This document shows, in pieces, positions 35,501 through 45,899 of a stretch of 64,000 nucleotides of DNA. A program made the translations under genes and the position numbers. Under the pieces are notes generated by a model. That model saw nothing but the letters and a program-made list of their open reading frames with translations, was not told the origin of the DNA and did no database searches. Source of the stretch: Gymnopus androsaceus JB14 (taxonomy: Eukaryota; Basidiomycota; Agaricomycetes; Agaricales; Omphalotaceae); contig ML769675.1 in assembly GCA_009733575.1 (NCBI GenBank), positions 22,069 through 86,068 on the forward strand, read 5' to 3'. Every line of letters starts with the position of its first letter. The first letter of the stretch is position 1.

Positions 35501-36074
35501 GGTAGATCCCAGTATGCAACCGTATTCTTCCTCACCGGCGAGTAGCACCCCCTTGACCGACTCGATGATCCTCATCCCCACAGCTGGTTCTGAACCGACT
35601 ACGGCGACACCTGGAGCCTCCTCTCCATTAGTGACGACCCATTCTCTGCCCGTTATTCCTTCTGCTCAAGAGGCAGTGCCTTTCGTTTCAGTAAATTCTG
35701 AGGCAGCACCAGCGAAGAAATCCAAATCGAAGTCCAAATCAAAGTCGTCTCGGAAATCTAAATCCGCTAGCAAAGACGACGAAGATTCTGATAGCGATTC
35801 CTCTTCCTCTTCGAGCTCCGATAGTGATTCGGATTCGGATTCTGATAGTGACTCGAGCTCCGACAGCGACACGAGTAGCGATGATGAAGAGGAGAACGTA
35901 GCTCCCCGTCGTACTTCGAAGTCATCATCTGCTCTCATGGCATCTCCGCCATCACCACCTATGGTGATATACGAAGGTGCTGGTGCTTCGAGCTGGCCTC
36001 CTTCGAATCCCGGTTCAGGCTGGGAGACCTGGGCTCCTGCAAGGTCGGCACCGATTTCGGGGGGCGACTGGTGA
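32506..36074 (+). CDS. enlarged BCS1-type AAA ATPase
   Basis: BCS1 is the mitochondrial inner-membrane chaperone that moves the Rieske protein; this is a BCS1-type family member of about 1,030 aa instead of the usual 420-520. Start 32506 ([20 protein letters not shown]). The BCS1-specific N-terminal region ([20 protein letters not shown] .. [13 protein letters not shown]) is followed by [20 protein letters not shown]. Walker A is GVPGSGKSS (33733-33759), Walker [12 protein letters not shown] (~33939-33971), the sensor region [21 protein letters not shown] Lys/Asp run ([16 protein letters not shown]) is inserted after Walker B. About 230 Ser/Pro-rich residues separate FRNFFP from the helical lid [20 protein letters not shown]. 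Lysine-rich, (SK)n, Asp/Ser and Gly/Trp tails follow, ending APISGGDW. Nine exons. Catalytic motifs are intact; organelle targeting is unproven. Confidence 0.9.
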
Positions 36075-36080
36075 CTAGGG

Positions 36081-36518
36081 ATGGGTCTGGATGGAGTAAA
36101 TGAGGCGGCCGAGCTCAAGCCATTAGCTAAAGAGGAGAGTTTGCAGGATGATCTGGGCATAGATGCTTTTGATCAGGTTGATACGAAAGGTACAGAAACA
36201 AAAACTACTGAGGTGCAAGCGATACAAGATATGGGAGAGGTACATTCCGACCCGGAGTCTCCTGGTGAGACGACTGCACTCGTACCTCCAAAGCTAGAGC
36301 ATTCCCTAGACAACATCCCAGACCCCGAACTCGCGTCGTCGTCTCTTATTGTCAGGCCTCATCTTTCTTCCACTACCTATGCTCTTGCTAGGATCCAGAT
36401 GATGCTTCAAGCGCATGTCTACATTATTCTTGTCCAGACTTACTTGCTTCATCTCTATGCATTTATTTTGCACTTGCTTTCTGGGGGTCGTGTTCCAACT
36501 TCGCATAGGCGCAAATGA
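36081..36518 (+). CDS. 145-codon acidic ORF just after the BCS1-like gene
   Basis: The ATG lies six bases after the BCS1-like stop, in another frame. The product is acidic and polar (LKPLAKEESLQDDLGIDAFD .. EVHSDPESPGETTALVPPKL), then turns hydrophobic (AHVYIILVQTYLLHLYAFIL), and ends SHRRK. Composition resembles the disordered tail before it, so it could be the lost end of the BCS1-like protein (frameshift or an intron I could not find), a real second protein, or 3' untranslated sequence that stays open by chance. I cannot decide. Confidence 0.35.
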   Translation: MGLDGVNEAAELKPLAKEESLQDDLGIDAFDQVDTKGTETKTTEVQAIQDMGEVHSDPESPGETTALVPPKLEHSLDNIPDPELASSSLIVRPHLSSTTYALARIQMMLQAHVYIILVQTYLLHLYAFILHLLSGGRVPTSHRRK

Positions 36519-37276
36519 TGATGGAACATTGATACATGACGCTGAATACTTTCGTATATAACATATTGGGTTATTGTGTCGTTTATGTTTGTACTCCATG
36601 ATACTCATTATCTTTCCTCCGCAATGATATTTACGCATGCATTGAAATGTCTTGCTATGAATCTCGAATACTTTCGTAGCCTTTTCCGAGTCATTGAGAA
36701 GATGTTACTCCTTGTGCTACATACTACTTTCGAGAAGACCGTCAGGAAAGCTTATTTGAACCTACAAATGAAGCTGCTTGGGATATGTACATACGTCAAG
36801 ATGTGTGAAGCTTACTGTTCCAAAGGCAGCCAATTATGCGTTCAGTAGCTCCATTGGGTTATGGGGGACTAAATCGCGCGCGACTGACGCCTGGACATGA
36901 AGGAGCCTAGGATGATAGGTAATTCAGTCGAAGATTTGACCTTGAAAGACCTTGAAAACGCCTCGGAACGCTTCGGAACTCGGACTGTACAGCTGACTCA
37001 CTTATCTTGCATCTAAATACGCGTTACCGCTCCAGGAACTCTACTGACTCATATAACCCTTTTACCAGATATCGCTACTTCGTCTGAAAGTACGCTAATA
37101 GTGTTGCATCGGTCGAAACCGTTCAATTGGATGAGAAACGCTTTATTGGTACCAGTATGTGAAAACACTTGTGCACGCAAGATAAGAAAGCAGGAAAATT
37201 CAAGCGAACTTTTTGGAAAGTTGTGATCGAGAATTCGGTAATGCTACATAAAATTTGAAAACAGAGAGAGGAAACC
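36519..37276. other. convergent 3' spacer
   Basis: Between the BCS1 region and F-box copy 1. From about 37100 on, the sequence resembles that beside F-box copy 2 (for example the ttcaatt..gaaacgc..tatt block), marking the edge of the duplicated unit. No gene. Confidence 0.5.
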
Positions 37277-38899
37277 TTAGTTTCCAACATGAACTCTTCT
37301 TACCACAACTCGCATACCAGACTTCTCCGCAGGTACCAATGGTAGATAATCCTCTTCATTCACTGGTTCCAGTAAATGGAGCTCAACGGATCGTAGACAT
37401 GAAACCCCAGTATCTTGAGTATGGAGTTTGTCCGCCGGAATCCATCGGGAAAGGATGGTGCTAACAAACGACGAATGGTCAAATTTCCTCGATTGGACTT
37501 TAAGCACCAAAACAGAGAGATTCGGGACGATGGGGCTGACCGAGAGGTGTAAAGAGCTCGATTGATGGGCGTGAAGGCTCTCGATGAGATCTTTGGATAT
37601 GGGGAAAGGTCTAGAGCGTGTACCTGTGCGCCCGCGAAGAGGATCATGAATACGAAGTTCAACAAGAGAAGAAAGTTTCTTCAGTAAATCGACTATGGAT
37701 CGATCCTGTATAAATAGACCACTGAGCTCTAGTACTGACAAGAGACACCCAGAGCGTTCAATGAAGGTGGAGATACAGCTAAATGAGTGTTGATCCGATG
37801 TCCTGGGGACTCCTGAACCAACACCGGTGTCGATTTCGTTGATGCTGAGTGTAGATAGGGCAGGTGCAGTAAGAAAATCCATCACAATCTGAAGAAAATC
37901 AAGTGTGGGATCGGGGTTAGATGATAACTGGGATAAGAAATTGATCTCCAGTGAAGTGATGGGGACAATATGAGGAGAACCATTGGAGACATCAACAGCT
38001 TCAATAAACTCTCTAGCACTAGTCAATGCTAGATGTTCAATGTTTGGAAACCAATTCAATGGTTCAAACAAAGAATCCAGCCTAGGGACAAATGTCAAGC
38101 TAGTGACCTTATCCATGGGAGGAGTGATACTGCCTTCAACGCCCGGAAGGTATGTGTCAATGTCCATTACACGGATGCTGTTGGGGGAAGGAATCCAAGA
38201 TACTGGAAATGGCTGTGGACCGACACGTATAGTGAGTGTCTCAAGTGTAGAAGGCAGAGGCATATGGGTGCGCAAGTTGAGAATATCAGCTTCTTCAACT
38301 TGGTACCCATCATGGAGGGTGAGATGCTGCCAGCGTGCAGAATGTTGAACCATTTTCGTGACGAGAGGATCGTCTATAAACCGTCTCCACGGTATGCCCA
38401 CATAAATTTCGAGCGTCAGCCGCTGGTCTTTCGATCTTTCGAGATGAATATCGAGTTGGTGCTCCAGTTGCAATCGAACTTCCTCAACTTCAGTTCCATC
38501 GTGCAACTGGATGACGACACTCGACCATATCTCGGAGCAAGCAATCGCTAACACACGCCATCTAAAGGAGACACTTGCAATACGGAGCGCAACTTCATCC
38601 CTGGAACCAGGGTCCGAGTTAAGAACATTCTTTTCGCATGCAAGCGTGAATATCCTGGCGAGGAGCTCATTCGGCAGGCGGTGGATAGGTGATAAGAGGG
38701 AAGAAATGGAAGTTCTGTGGCTTTGAAGGCGCTGGCGCTGAGAGTTAAGAAATGCGATTTCGGTTTCGAGAGCAGATATTTTTGTGGTATAGCGGTCCAT
38801 CTCACTGTCGATGTCCTTGAGAAATTTGACGATATCTGAAGTCTGGTGAGCTTCAGATCGTCTGAGGCGTTCAAAGAACACGCTCGCGGCAAAGTTCAT
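37277..38899 (-). CDS. F-box protein, tandem copy 1
   Basis: 540 aa, intronless. F-box proteins recruit substrates to SCF (Skp1-cullin) ubiquitin ligases. A coiled coil (DIVKFLKDIDSEMDRYTTKI, ALETEIAFLNSQRQRLQSHR) is followed by the F-box, residues ~68-110: PIHRLPNELLARIFTLACEK .. VSFRWRVLAIACSEIWS. The remainder is an irregular leucine-rich part (LTSLTFVPRLDS, WFPNIEHLALTSARE), typical of Agaricomycete F-box proteins. It is one of a tandem pair with 40125-41744; the two differ at scattered residues and one codon-length change (GVEGSITPPMDK against GVEEGIIPPPMDK). Same strand, 1.2 kb apart. No substrate can be inferred. Confidence 0.88.
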   Translation of the reverse strand: MNFAASVFFERLRRSEAHQTSDIVKFLKDIDSEMDRYTTKISALETEIAFLNSQRQRLQSHRTSISSLLSPIHRLPNELLARIFTLACEKNVLNSDPGSRDEVALRIASVSFRWRVLAIACSEIWSSVVIQLHDGTEVEEVRLQLEHQLDIHLERSKDQRLTLEIYVGIPWRRFIDDPLVTKMVQHSARWQHLTLHDGYQVEEADILNLRTHMPLPSTLETLTIRVGPQPFPVSWIPSPNSIRVMDIDTYLPGVEGSITPPMDKVTSLTFVPRLDSLFEPLNWFPNIEHLALTSAREFIEAVDVSNGSPHIVPITSLEINFLSQLSSNPDPTLDFLQIVMDFLTAPALSTLSINEIDTGVGSGVPRTSDQHSFSCISTFIERSGCLLSVLELSGLFIQDRSIVDLLKKLSSLVELRIHDPLRGRTGTRSRPFPISKDLIESLHAHQSSSLHLSVSPIVPNLSVLVLKVQSRKFDHSSFVSTILSRWIPADKLHTQDTGVSCLRSVELHLLEPVNEEDYLPLVPAEKSGMRVVVRRVHVGN

Positions 38900-40124
38900 T
38901 CTTCAAGGTAATATTCAAGTATCTGTCAGTGCTGCATCACGCATGTTTTGGCGACAAAATTTCCTACCTAAAATTGCTAAGCAAATGCGAGCTTTAAGAG
39001 CAATGAGCTTCAAGCTACAGGTATAAGAAAGGCAGCCTTAGAGTCGTCATTGTGAACGCAGCCCAGCTTATGTAATCATTTCGATCCGATTCACGTGTTT
39101 CACCGGAGCAAGAATAAGCGCCTGTCGGCATTGTGCCGACTTTCACGCCTGCTTATCCTGCTCGTTTCGACCTACTTCCACAGTGCTTCAGTCCAAAAAT
39201 GTCCCTTGGACATCACAGTGGAAATTTGAATGATTCTATACATGTGTGCAGAGCGCGTCACTGGATGCTGAAGGCTTCTAAGTATTCTCTGGGATAAGTC
39301 GTTTTCCGTTGTCCATTGTCAAGATCTGTATCTTCTCAGCCTTTTTATGTCAAGGAGACACGTATCTTTGCTTCCCATGATATCGCTTCCCATGGTATCA
39401 TTGTACAGATAGATAGATAGATTACATGGCTGTTCTTGAGGCGTGGGCCAGCGCTGGCGCGTCATGCAGTTCCGTTCCCAACTCGAAGTGTGCCTCACAC
39501 TAATATCAACTGCAGTCGTTTTTCGGGTTGAAAAGCCGCCAAGATTCTAGTGGTCTGGATCTCGCTAGTTATATAGATGCAATTTTCAAGGCCGATGCAA
39601 CACACGATGCGCTCTCCAGCATTCCGATATCCTCACATTATTATCCACTCCTGTTCCTCACCCTTTCTTAACGCTCACAGAGTCGCCGACTCGAGATCTG
39701 TAGATAAAATCAACAAAAAGAAAACAATCCAAGTATATCTCACTCGTTTCGAAATAATAATTTTACAGGCAAGAGATAGCGCTTCGGGAAGAGCTAAACT
39801 AGCCAACATCTTTCCTCATCCACTTCGACTTTCATGCCTGCTTGTATACGTCCGAGTTGTCTCTGAGATGCTTCGGCGCAGCCCATTCCCTCCACACGAA
39901 TACATATACATGTTCCGAGCCCCAAAGCGGAGACAGAGAGGGGGCACGCATTCGTGTCTACGGGGAAGTGTCTACGGGGAAGTACGTCAATAATGCTCTA
40001 ACAGTCGAAGCCTATTCCTGTTCGACCTGTTCAATTGAAGGGGAAACGCGCTATTAATACTAGTACGTGGAAACGCTTGTGCAGCAAAATAAGAAAGCGA
40101 TCCAGAACTTCGGAGAGAGAAACC
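38900..40124. other. spacer between the two F-box copies
   Basis: Contains the upstream part of unit 1, a small hairpin (gtcggca ttg tgccgac near 39124-39140), a gata microsatellite (~39408-39422), and unduplicated sequence at about 39430-39990 with an open frame (39577-39993) that I do not accept as a gene. Confidence 0.45.
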
Positions 40125-41744
40125 TTAGTTTCGAACTCTTTTGACCACAATTCGCATACCAGACTTCCCCGCAGGTACCAATGGTAGGTAAACCTCCTCA
40201 TTCACTGGTTCGAGTATATGGAGCTCAACGGATCGCAGACACGAAACCCCAGTATCTTCGGTATGGAGTTTGTCCGTCGGAATCCATCGGGAAAGGATAG
40301 TGCTGACGAACGACAAATGATCAAATTTCCTCGATTGGACTTTAAGCACCAAAACAGAGAGATTCGGGACGATGGGGCTGATTGAGAGGTGTAAAGAGCT
40401 CGGCTGGTAGGCGTGAAGGCTCTCGATGAGATCTTTGGAGATGGGGAAAGGTCTAGAGCGTGCATCTGTGCGCCCACGGAGAGGATCATGAATATGAAGT
40501 TCAACAAGAGAAGAAAGTTTCTTCAGTAGATCGACTATGGATCGATCCTGTATAAATAGACCACTGAGCTCTAGTACTGACAAGCGACACCCAGATCGTT
40601 CAATGAAGGTGGAGATACAGGTAAAGGAGTATTGATCCGATGTCCTGGGGACTCCTGAACCAACACCGGTGTCGATTTCGTTGATGCTGAGTGTAGATAG
40701 GGCAGGTGCAGTAAGAAAATCCATCACAATCTGAAGAAAATCAAGTGTGGGATCGGGATTGGATGATAACTGGGATAAGAAATTGATCTCCAGTGAAGTG
40801 ATGGGGACAATATGAGGAGAACCATTGGAGACATCAACAGCTTCAATAAACTCTCTAGCACTAGTCAATGCTAGATGTTCAATGTTTGGAAACCAATTCA
40901 ATGGTTCGAACAAAGAATCCAGTTTGGGAATAAATGTCAAGCTAGTGACCTTATCCATGGGAGGAGGAATGATGCCTTCTTCAACACCTGGAAGGTATGT
41001 GTCAATGTCCATTATACGAAGGCTGTTGGGGGAAGGAATCCAAGATAATGGGAATGGTTGTGGACCAATGCGTATGGTGAGTGTTTCAAGTGTAGAAGGT
41101 AGAGGCACGTGGGTACGCAAGTTGCGAATATCAGCTTCTTCAACTTGGTACCCATCATGGAGGGTGAGATGCTGCCAGCGTGCAGAATGTTGAACCAGTT
41201 TCGTGATGAGAGGATCGTGCACCACTTGTCGCCACGGTACGCCCACATAAATTTCGAGCGTCAGCCGCTGGTCTTTCGATCTTTCGAGATATATATCGAG
41301 TTGGTGCTCCAGTTGCAATCGAACTTCCTCGGGTTCAGTTCCATCGTGCAACTGGATGACGATACTCGACCATATCTCGGAGCAAGCAATCGCTAACACA
41401 CGCCATCTAAAGGAGACACCTGCAATACGGAGCGCAACTCCATCTCTGAAACCAGGATCCGAATTAAGTACATTCTTTTCGCATGCAAGCGTGAATATCC
41501 TGGTGAGGAGCTCATTCGGCAGGCGATGGATAGGTGATAAGAGGAAAGAAATGGAAGTTCTGTGGCTTTGAAGGCGCTGGCGCTGAGAGTTAAGAAGTGC
41601 GATTTCGGTTTCGAGAGCAGATATTTTTGTGGTATAGCGGTCCACCTCGCTGTCGATTTCCTTGAGAAATTTGACGATATCTGAAGTCTGGTGAGCTTCA
41701 GATCGTCTGAGGCGTTCAAAGAACACGCTCGCGGCGAAGTTCAT
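40125..41744 (-). CDS. F-box protein, tandem copy 2
   Basis: 539 aa, intronless, with the same layout as the copy at 37277: coiled coil (VKFLKEIDSEVDRYTTKISA), F-box (PIHRLPNELLTRIFTLACEK), then the leucine-rich part ending LPLVPAGKSGMRIVVKRVRN. Both copies keep an open frame, so selection has acted or the duplication is recent. The C-terminus has changed (VRN against VHVGN). Its 5' side faces the seven-helix protein at 42554 (divergent, 809 bp). Confidence 0.88.
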   Translation of the reverse strand: MNFAASVFFERLRRSEAHQTSDIVKFLKEIDSEVDRYTTKISALETEIALLNSQRQRLQSHRTSISFLLSPIHRLPNELLTRIFTLACEKNVLNSDPGFRDGVALRIAGVSFRWRVLAIACSEIWSSIVIQLHDGTEPEEVRLQLEHQLDIYLERSKDQRLTLEIYVGVPWRQVVHDPLITKLVQHSARWQHLTLHDGYQVEEADIRNLRTHVPLPSTLETLTIRIGPQPFPLSWIPSPNSLRIMDIDTYLPGVEEGIIPPPMDKVTSLTFIPKLDSLFEPLNWFPNIEHLALTSAREFIEAVDVSNGSPHIVPITSLEINFLSQLSSNPDPTLDFLQIVMDFLTAPALSTLSINEIDTGVGSGVPRTSDQYSFTCISTFIERSGCRLSVLELSGLFIQDRSIVDLLKKLSSLVELHIHDPLRGRTDARSRPFPISKDLIESLHAYQPSSLHLSISPIVPNLSVLVLKVQSRKFDHLSFVSTILSRWIPTDKLHTEDTGVSCLRSVELHILEPVNEEVYLPLVPAGKSGMRIVVKRVRN

Positions 41745-42553
41745 TTTTCAAGGTAATGTTTGCGTGATTCTGCGACCCAATTTCCTATTTGAGGAGGCAG
41801 GAAAGGCAGCCTCCATCAGGGGTTGTCATCGCTGGAGTCGTCATAGACTGGTCATCGACAATCTAAGGTTTAAGATTTTGAAAGAACGCCTGCCATCGAG
41901 GCAAAGGAAGATACCCTGAGAGTCTTCAGTGCACAGCGAAACATCGATCTGTGCAGAGCTTATCACTGGATAACATCGAAGATTTCTATTCTCTGGGAAA
42001 GTCGCTTTCTGTCGTCCTGAATTAATTAAACTCTCTTCTAGATGCCAAGGAGACACGTCTGTGCCTCTACCTTGGCCTAATCGTTGTACATTTCAGCGCC
42101 AGCTTTAGTATCCATATTTTGACATCCGAGTGCGACGGCAACTCGGAACTCGACTAAGACCTCCTTTGATATGTCGAAATACTGGAGATATCGAGTTTTG
42201 ACAGGCATTGCCAAATTTTTCAGTGCCTCCGAAGACGGCGCTCTGCAAGTACTTACGGTATCTGTGGCAGTTGGACTTTGTCACCCTTAGACCTTTTTAG
42301 CGCGCCACTTGCTCCTACTTGCTCTCGCATAATTGAACTGAGGTCCCGGGCCTGAGAGCTGGAAGGAAACAATGTTCAGTCGCATCAGCATCACGGTGAC
42401 AGGAAGCGTTTGGGAAAGAGTTGGTCGTCTATTTGGGCGTTTTTCTGTTGATCAGATGATTGGTTTTTGATCTGTTGACTTGACAGCCATATAATAAGGT
42501 CGACATTGTTATGATCTTCGCCATCGCCCTTCCTTAGAGGCCAGCATCGTGCA
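41745..42553. other. divergent promoter region
   Basis: Between F-box copy 2 and the seven-helix protein gene. Includes the upstream homology of the duplicated unit up to about 42090, and an ATATAATA box at ~42489, about 60 bp before the ATG at 42554. No gene seen. Confidence 0.45.
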
Positions 42554-44078
42554 ATGACTCCAGACGAAAGTGCTTTGCTTTCACAGATCGGCACTGTCAT
42601 CTACTATGGCATAGTTGTCCTGATTGTCGACTGCACGCTCTACGGTGAGATATTGGTCCCATAATTAGCACGAGAGAAGTTACTAAGAAAACTCGTCAGG
42701 TTTCTACCTTCTGGCCGAGTTCATTGCTTTGTATCTCTTCTTGTGAGCTCAAGCGCCGACTTTTCTCTGGATTCCGTCGCTGAGCTACTCTCATTCCATA
42801 GCAAACATGGGCTCAAGCAGCGCATGCAAAAGATTCTATTCATTTGCTCTACAACAACTCTGCTAACGGCTTCCTGGGATTTTGTTAACAATTGCGCACT
42901 CAACTTGATCTTACATCAAGGTTTCGCTCATGGAGCCTCTCGAAGCTGGGCTTCAAGCCCAAGCTGACGCCGCTCAGCATGCTATCCTCCCGTGGTTTTC
43001 GATGATGGCCTGGCCTATTAACATTAATGTGCGTCTACGCAACTCTTTTTTCCGACGGGCTCGGTTTCCAACACCCAATCTTTCTCTCTCTCATTAACCA
43101 GATCATCATCGGAAACGGCATAGTTATTTGGCGAGCTTGGGCGGTATGGCAAAACGACAGATCTGTTAGGTCTGCGCTGATAACGATGTTCTGGGTGAAT
43201 TTTGGTACGCCGTGAAAGAGAATTCAGAGTGAACGAGAACTCATGCCAATGTATTCCTAGGTATGTGCATTTCAAATGCCGTCCTGCAGACCGTTATCAG
43301 GTCCAAGGGTGTAAAAGAGTGGAAACGCCGCCCTCGAGACAGCCCAGATGTTCATCTCTTTGGCTGTGAACATCGCTGCTACGGGCCTCATCTGGTTGAA
43401 AGTGAGGTGGGTAATAGTGCTCCTCATACTCATCTCAACTACTTATGGCGATGACTCGTTAACCTAGACAAAACCCGGATTTGATGAGGGACCACTTCAG
43501 CACATGCAAGAATCGACGAGAGAGCTGGGAAAGAATGATATTGCTGCTTACTGAGTCGGGAGCTGTTCTCCTCTTATTCCAGGTCAGTCACTTCTTCTCC
43601 TGGAAGCTATAGTCGTTCACATATCGAATGGGTGCGGTCAGCTGCTCTATGCCATCTTTGGACGAATGAATATTACGGCCGCCCAATTCTCCCCCGTCAA
43701 CATCGCCTGGAGTATCATCGCTGTGATGTTCAATGCGATCACTGTAAGTGTATCCGCAATGTCTAATGTATTGGCGCTGATAATAGCATCTCTTAGATTT
43801 TATACGCTATGGCCGTGATCATCATGCACATCATCAACCGCTCAGCACTGAACAAGTTATTCGGCCTGAAGACGATAATCAATGTCTCGACCAGCGAAAA
43901 GAACGGCCAAACTACCAGAATCTCCACTTTGCGTTTCGCCGAGGGTGGTGGTCGCCAGGTCACATCTTCCACGGGCCTTGGCAGTGCTGATTTAGAGGGC
44001 CAAGAAGACTCATCAGGAATCGTCGAGCATGTCTTCAAAGGCCAAGAGAAAAGTCAGACCGAGGCTATAGTACAATGA
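42554..44078 (+). CDS. fungal seven-helix membrane protein A
   Basis: Start 42554 (MTPDESALLSQIGTVIYYGI). Short exons join to give helix 1 (TVIYYGIVVLIVDCTLYGFY), FLLAEFIALYLF, HGLKQRMQKILFICSTTTLL and TASWDFVNN, then the extracellular loop KVSLMEPLEAGLQAQADAAQ, PWFSMMAWPININ with IIIGNGIVIWRAWAVWQNDR, a helix AQMFISLAVNIAATGLIWLK, ILLLTESGAVLLLFQ, LLYAIFGRMNITAAQFSPVN and IAVMFNAITILYAMAVIIMH, and a cytosolic tail ending QTEAIVQ. The IVIWRAWAVW string is a hallmark of the large Agaricomycete seven-helix family of unknown function, often called GPCR-like. Role as a receptor is inference. Divergent from F-box copy 2. Confidence 0.82.
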
Positions 44079-44845
44079 TGGATTTGCTTCCCGCACTGCG
44101 TTAACCTTTTTTTCTTATTATTGCTATGCTTCTATGTTGAATATCTCTGTACTAATATAAAGCTTAGACTAGTGTTAAGGATTGCTGTATTGCATTGTAT
44201 ACTTGATATTCGTGGATTATTTATTTCGCGATGGCCATGGTCTGCCTAAGTTTAACGAACAGTAGAGAGCGAAGGATCCGCTGTACCGCGTCAGACGCAA
44301 CGGTAATTGACATTGAGTAAAACAGTCAGGTCTTCACTGGAGCGCTGCTGTCGGTGGTGATTCTTCTTTTACGATTGGGTACCAGAGTTTGAGTGCTAGT
44401 GACTCGATTCGGACTCCGGGAAACAATGAGAATTAATAAGAGTCTGGTTCTACGTACGTGCACTTTTTTTTTTGATACAAACCTCAGGCTTCAGCGCGGT
44501 AGCACCAGCGCTAGTAAATCTATTGTAATAAATACCTTCCTTCATCGTATACTACAGGATGTTTAGCCATTCCTGCCTTCAGGTACTTTGACTGTACCAC
44601 CTATATTTGCGTCCTTAATTAATAATTTAAGCGTAGACAACTTGAAGACGTTCAGGGCGTTGACAGAGTGATTAATGAATGAGTTTCAACTAGTACTGCT
44701 ACCACTACAAATGAATAATCATGAATATTCGTAAAAGCTTCGCTATACTAACTGTAAAAAATTCGCCTAGAGAGAGCTATGTACAACGGCGTTAACCTCG
44801 AGTAGATAAATGACCAATTCACCTTCTAGAACAGCCCCCAAGGAA
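44079..44845. other. convergent 3' spacer
   Basis: Between membrane protein A (+) and the G1 peptidase (-). AT-rich, with a T-run near 44465. No gene. Confidence 0.5.
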
Positions 44846-45794
44846 TCATACATGCGCAATCGATACTGCTGATGGGCCGTCGATGGACACATTTGTGAGG
44901 ACAGATCCATTGGACCCCTTAATCTCAATGATATTGGCATCGTTGAGGCCAACTGATTGACTGCTTGTAGAGGCTGAGCAATCAGTGAAAGGAACCTGAC
45001 CAAAGTCTACAAAGTTTACAAGACCACCATTGACAGAAAAGTCCTCAACGATCCACTCTGCGTTTTGGCCAGCAAGAGTAGCCTAGGAGGGGTATAGAAC
45101 GCATTGAGTCTGAGTCAATAGAATGTAAGTTGGAGGGGGCGTACGTACCGTACTGGTTGGCGCTAGTTAACGCCTTCGTTACGGACTTTTGTTGTGTGTT
45201 GTTCTCCAAAGTAACAGATCCATTTGTAGGGCTCGTGGATTGGATCGTAACAGTGACTGAGTCTCCAGCAGACATGGGGAAGCCGGTAAAATCAGTTGCA
45301 GGATTGGGGAACCATTCGTACCTAAAGGAATTGTTAATCATTTTACTATCCATTTTCGAGGGAACTTGTGAACTTTTACCAAGCATCGTAGGTAACCGCA
45401 CCAGAAGTACTAACTGTGAAATCGACACCCGCCTGAAGAATAGCAGCGGTTGCCGTGTCTCCGTCAATTCCGACCCAAGCAGAGGCACTAGCGTCACTTT
45501 GGCCTCCGGGGTTCGACGGGTTGGGAATGGTGAACGTTCCGACGGCGGAATTGAAGCTTTCTCCTGTTGGTGGTGATACCAAGACAGCACCAGCCCAGTT
45601 ACTGCTGAAAGTAACGTTGTGAGAGACTTCGCTGTGGCCGTGACCTATCCTTGCAAAGCCCTCCTCGATGTGAATCAACGGATTGGTGCTACGCGCGCGC
45701 CTAGCAACGCGCTCATTAAGACGAGACGGAAGGGCCAAAGCTGCGCCGGAGAAGAGTCAGGATGCTGGTGATGAGCAGGAGTGGAGAACTTCAT
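44846..45794 (-). CDS. G1 (eqolisin) glutamic peptidase with apparent frame breaks
   Basis: Secreted acid endopeptidase, active with a Gln/Glu dyad. The mature domain is clear: TFSSNWAGAVLVSPPTGESF, SAWVGIDGDTATAAILQAGV (catalytic Gln in AILQ), TYDAW joined by an intron to YEWFPNPATDFTGFPMSAGD, NAEWIVEDFSVNGG (catalytic Glu in AEW), and the end SVSIAHV-like (GPSAVSIAHV). Frame problems: the signal peptide reads MKFST, then LLLITSILTLL, then GAALALPSRLNERVARR in three successive frames after the ATG at 45794, so two one-base changes are implied. A third mismatch occurs where NQYG meets ATLAGQNAEW, because no GT..AG pair gives the right phase. Either recent decay or sequence errors. A TATAAAA box is about 100 bp upstream. 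Confidence 0.78.
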
Positions 45795-45892
45795 GACGGA
45801 AGGATTCAATGGAAGAGTAGGTTTCGCAGAGATGGACGGAGTTGCAAAGGATCTGCGCAAAGCCACTGTAGACTCAGCTTTCGTCGTGCGGC

Positions 45893-45899
45893 TTTTATA
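45893..45899 (-). promoter_or_regulatory. TATA box of the G1 peptidase gene
   Basis: TATAAAA on the minus strand, about 100 bp upstream of the ATG at 45794. Confidence 0.45.

Larger units (their letters stand above)
37100..42090. repeat. tandem duplication of a ~2.1-2.3-kb F-box unit
   Basis: Unit 1 is about 37100-39420, unit 2 about 39990-42090. Beyond the coding regions, both sides match: downstream the ttcaatt..gaaacgc..cttgtgca..aagaaagc blocks, upstream the attctctggga(t/a)aagtcg and aaggagacacgt blocks. Coding parts are far more alike than flanks, and about 280 bp of the middle (37797-38080 against 40635-40918) shows only about three differences. Confidence 0.8.

Noticed and set aside
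34862..35581. 239-codon minus-strand frame opposite the BCS1-like gene
   Set aside because: Shadow of the Ser/Lys-rich coding sequence on the plus strand (long Phe/Leu/Ser runs); no splice structure or domain.
37983..38551. Plus-strand frames of 121 and 172 codons opposite F-box copy 1
   Set aside because: Antisense shadows; the same frames recur opposite copy 2 because the DNA is duplicated.
39408..39422. gata repeat as a possible CRISPR or regulatory array
   Set aside because: A simple microsatellite; units are 4 bp with no spacers, and the organism is eukaryotic.
39577..39993. 138-codon frame between the F-box copies
   Set aside because: Basic, low-information product, no recognisable domain, lies in unduplicated spacer; chance opening more likely.
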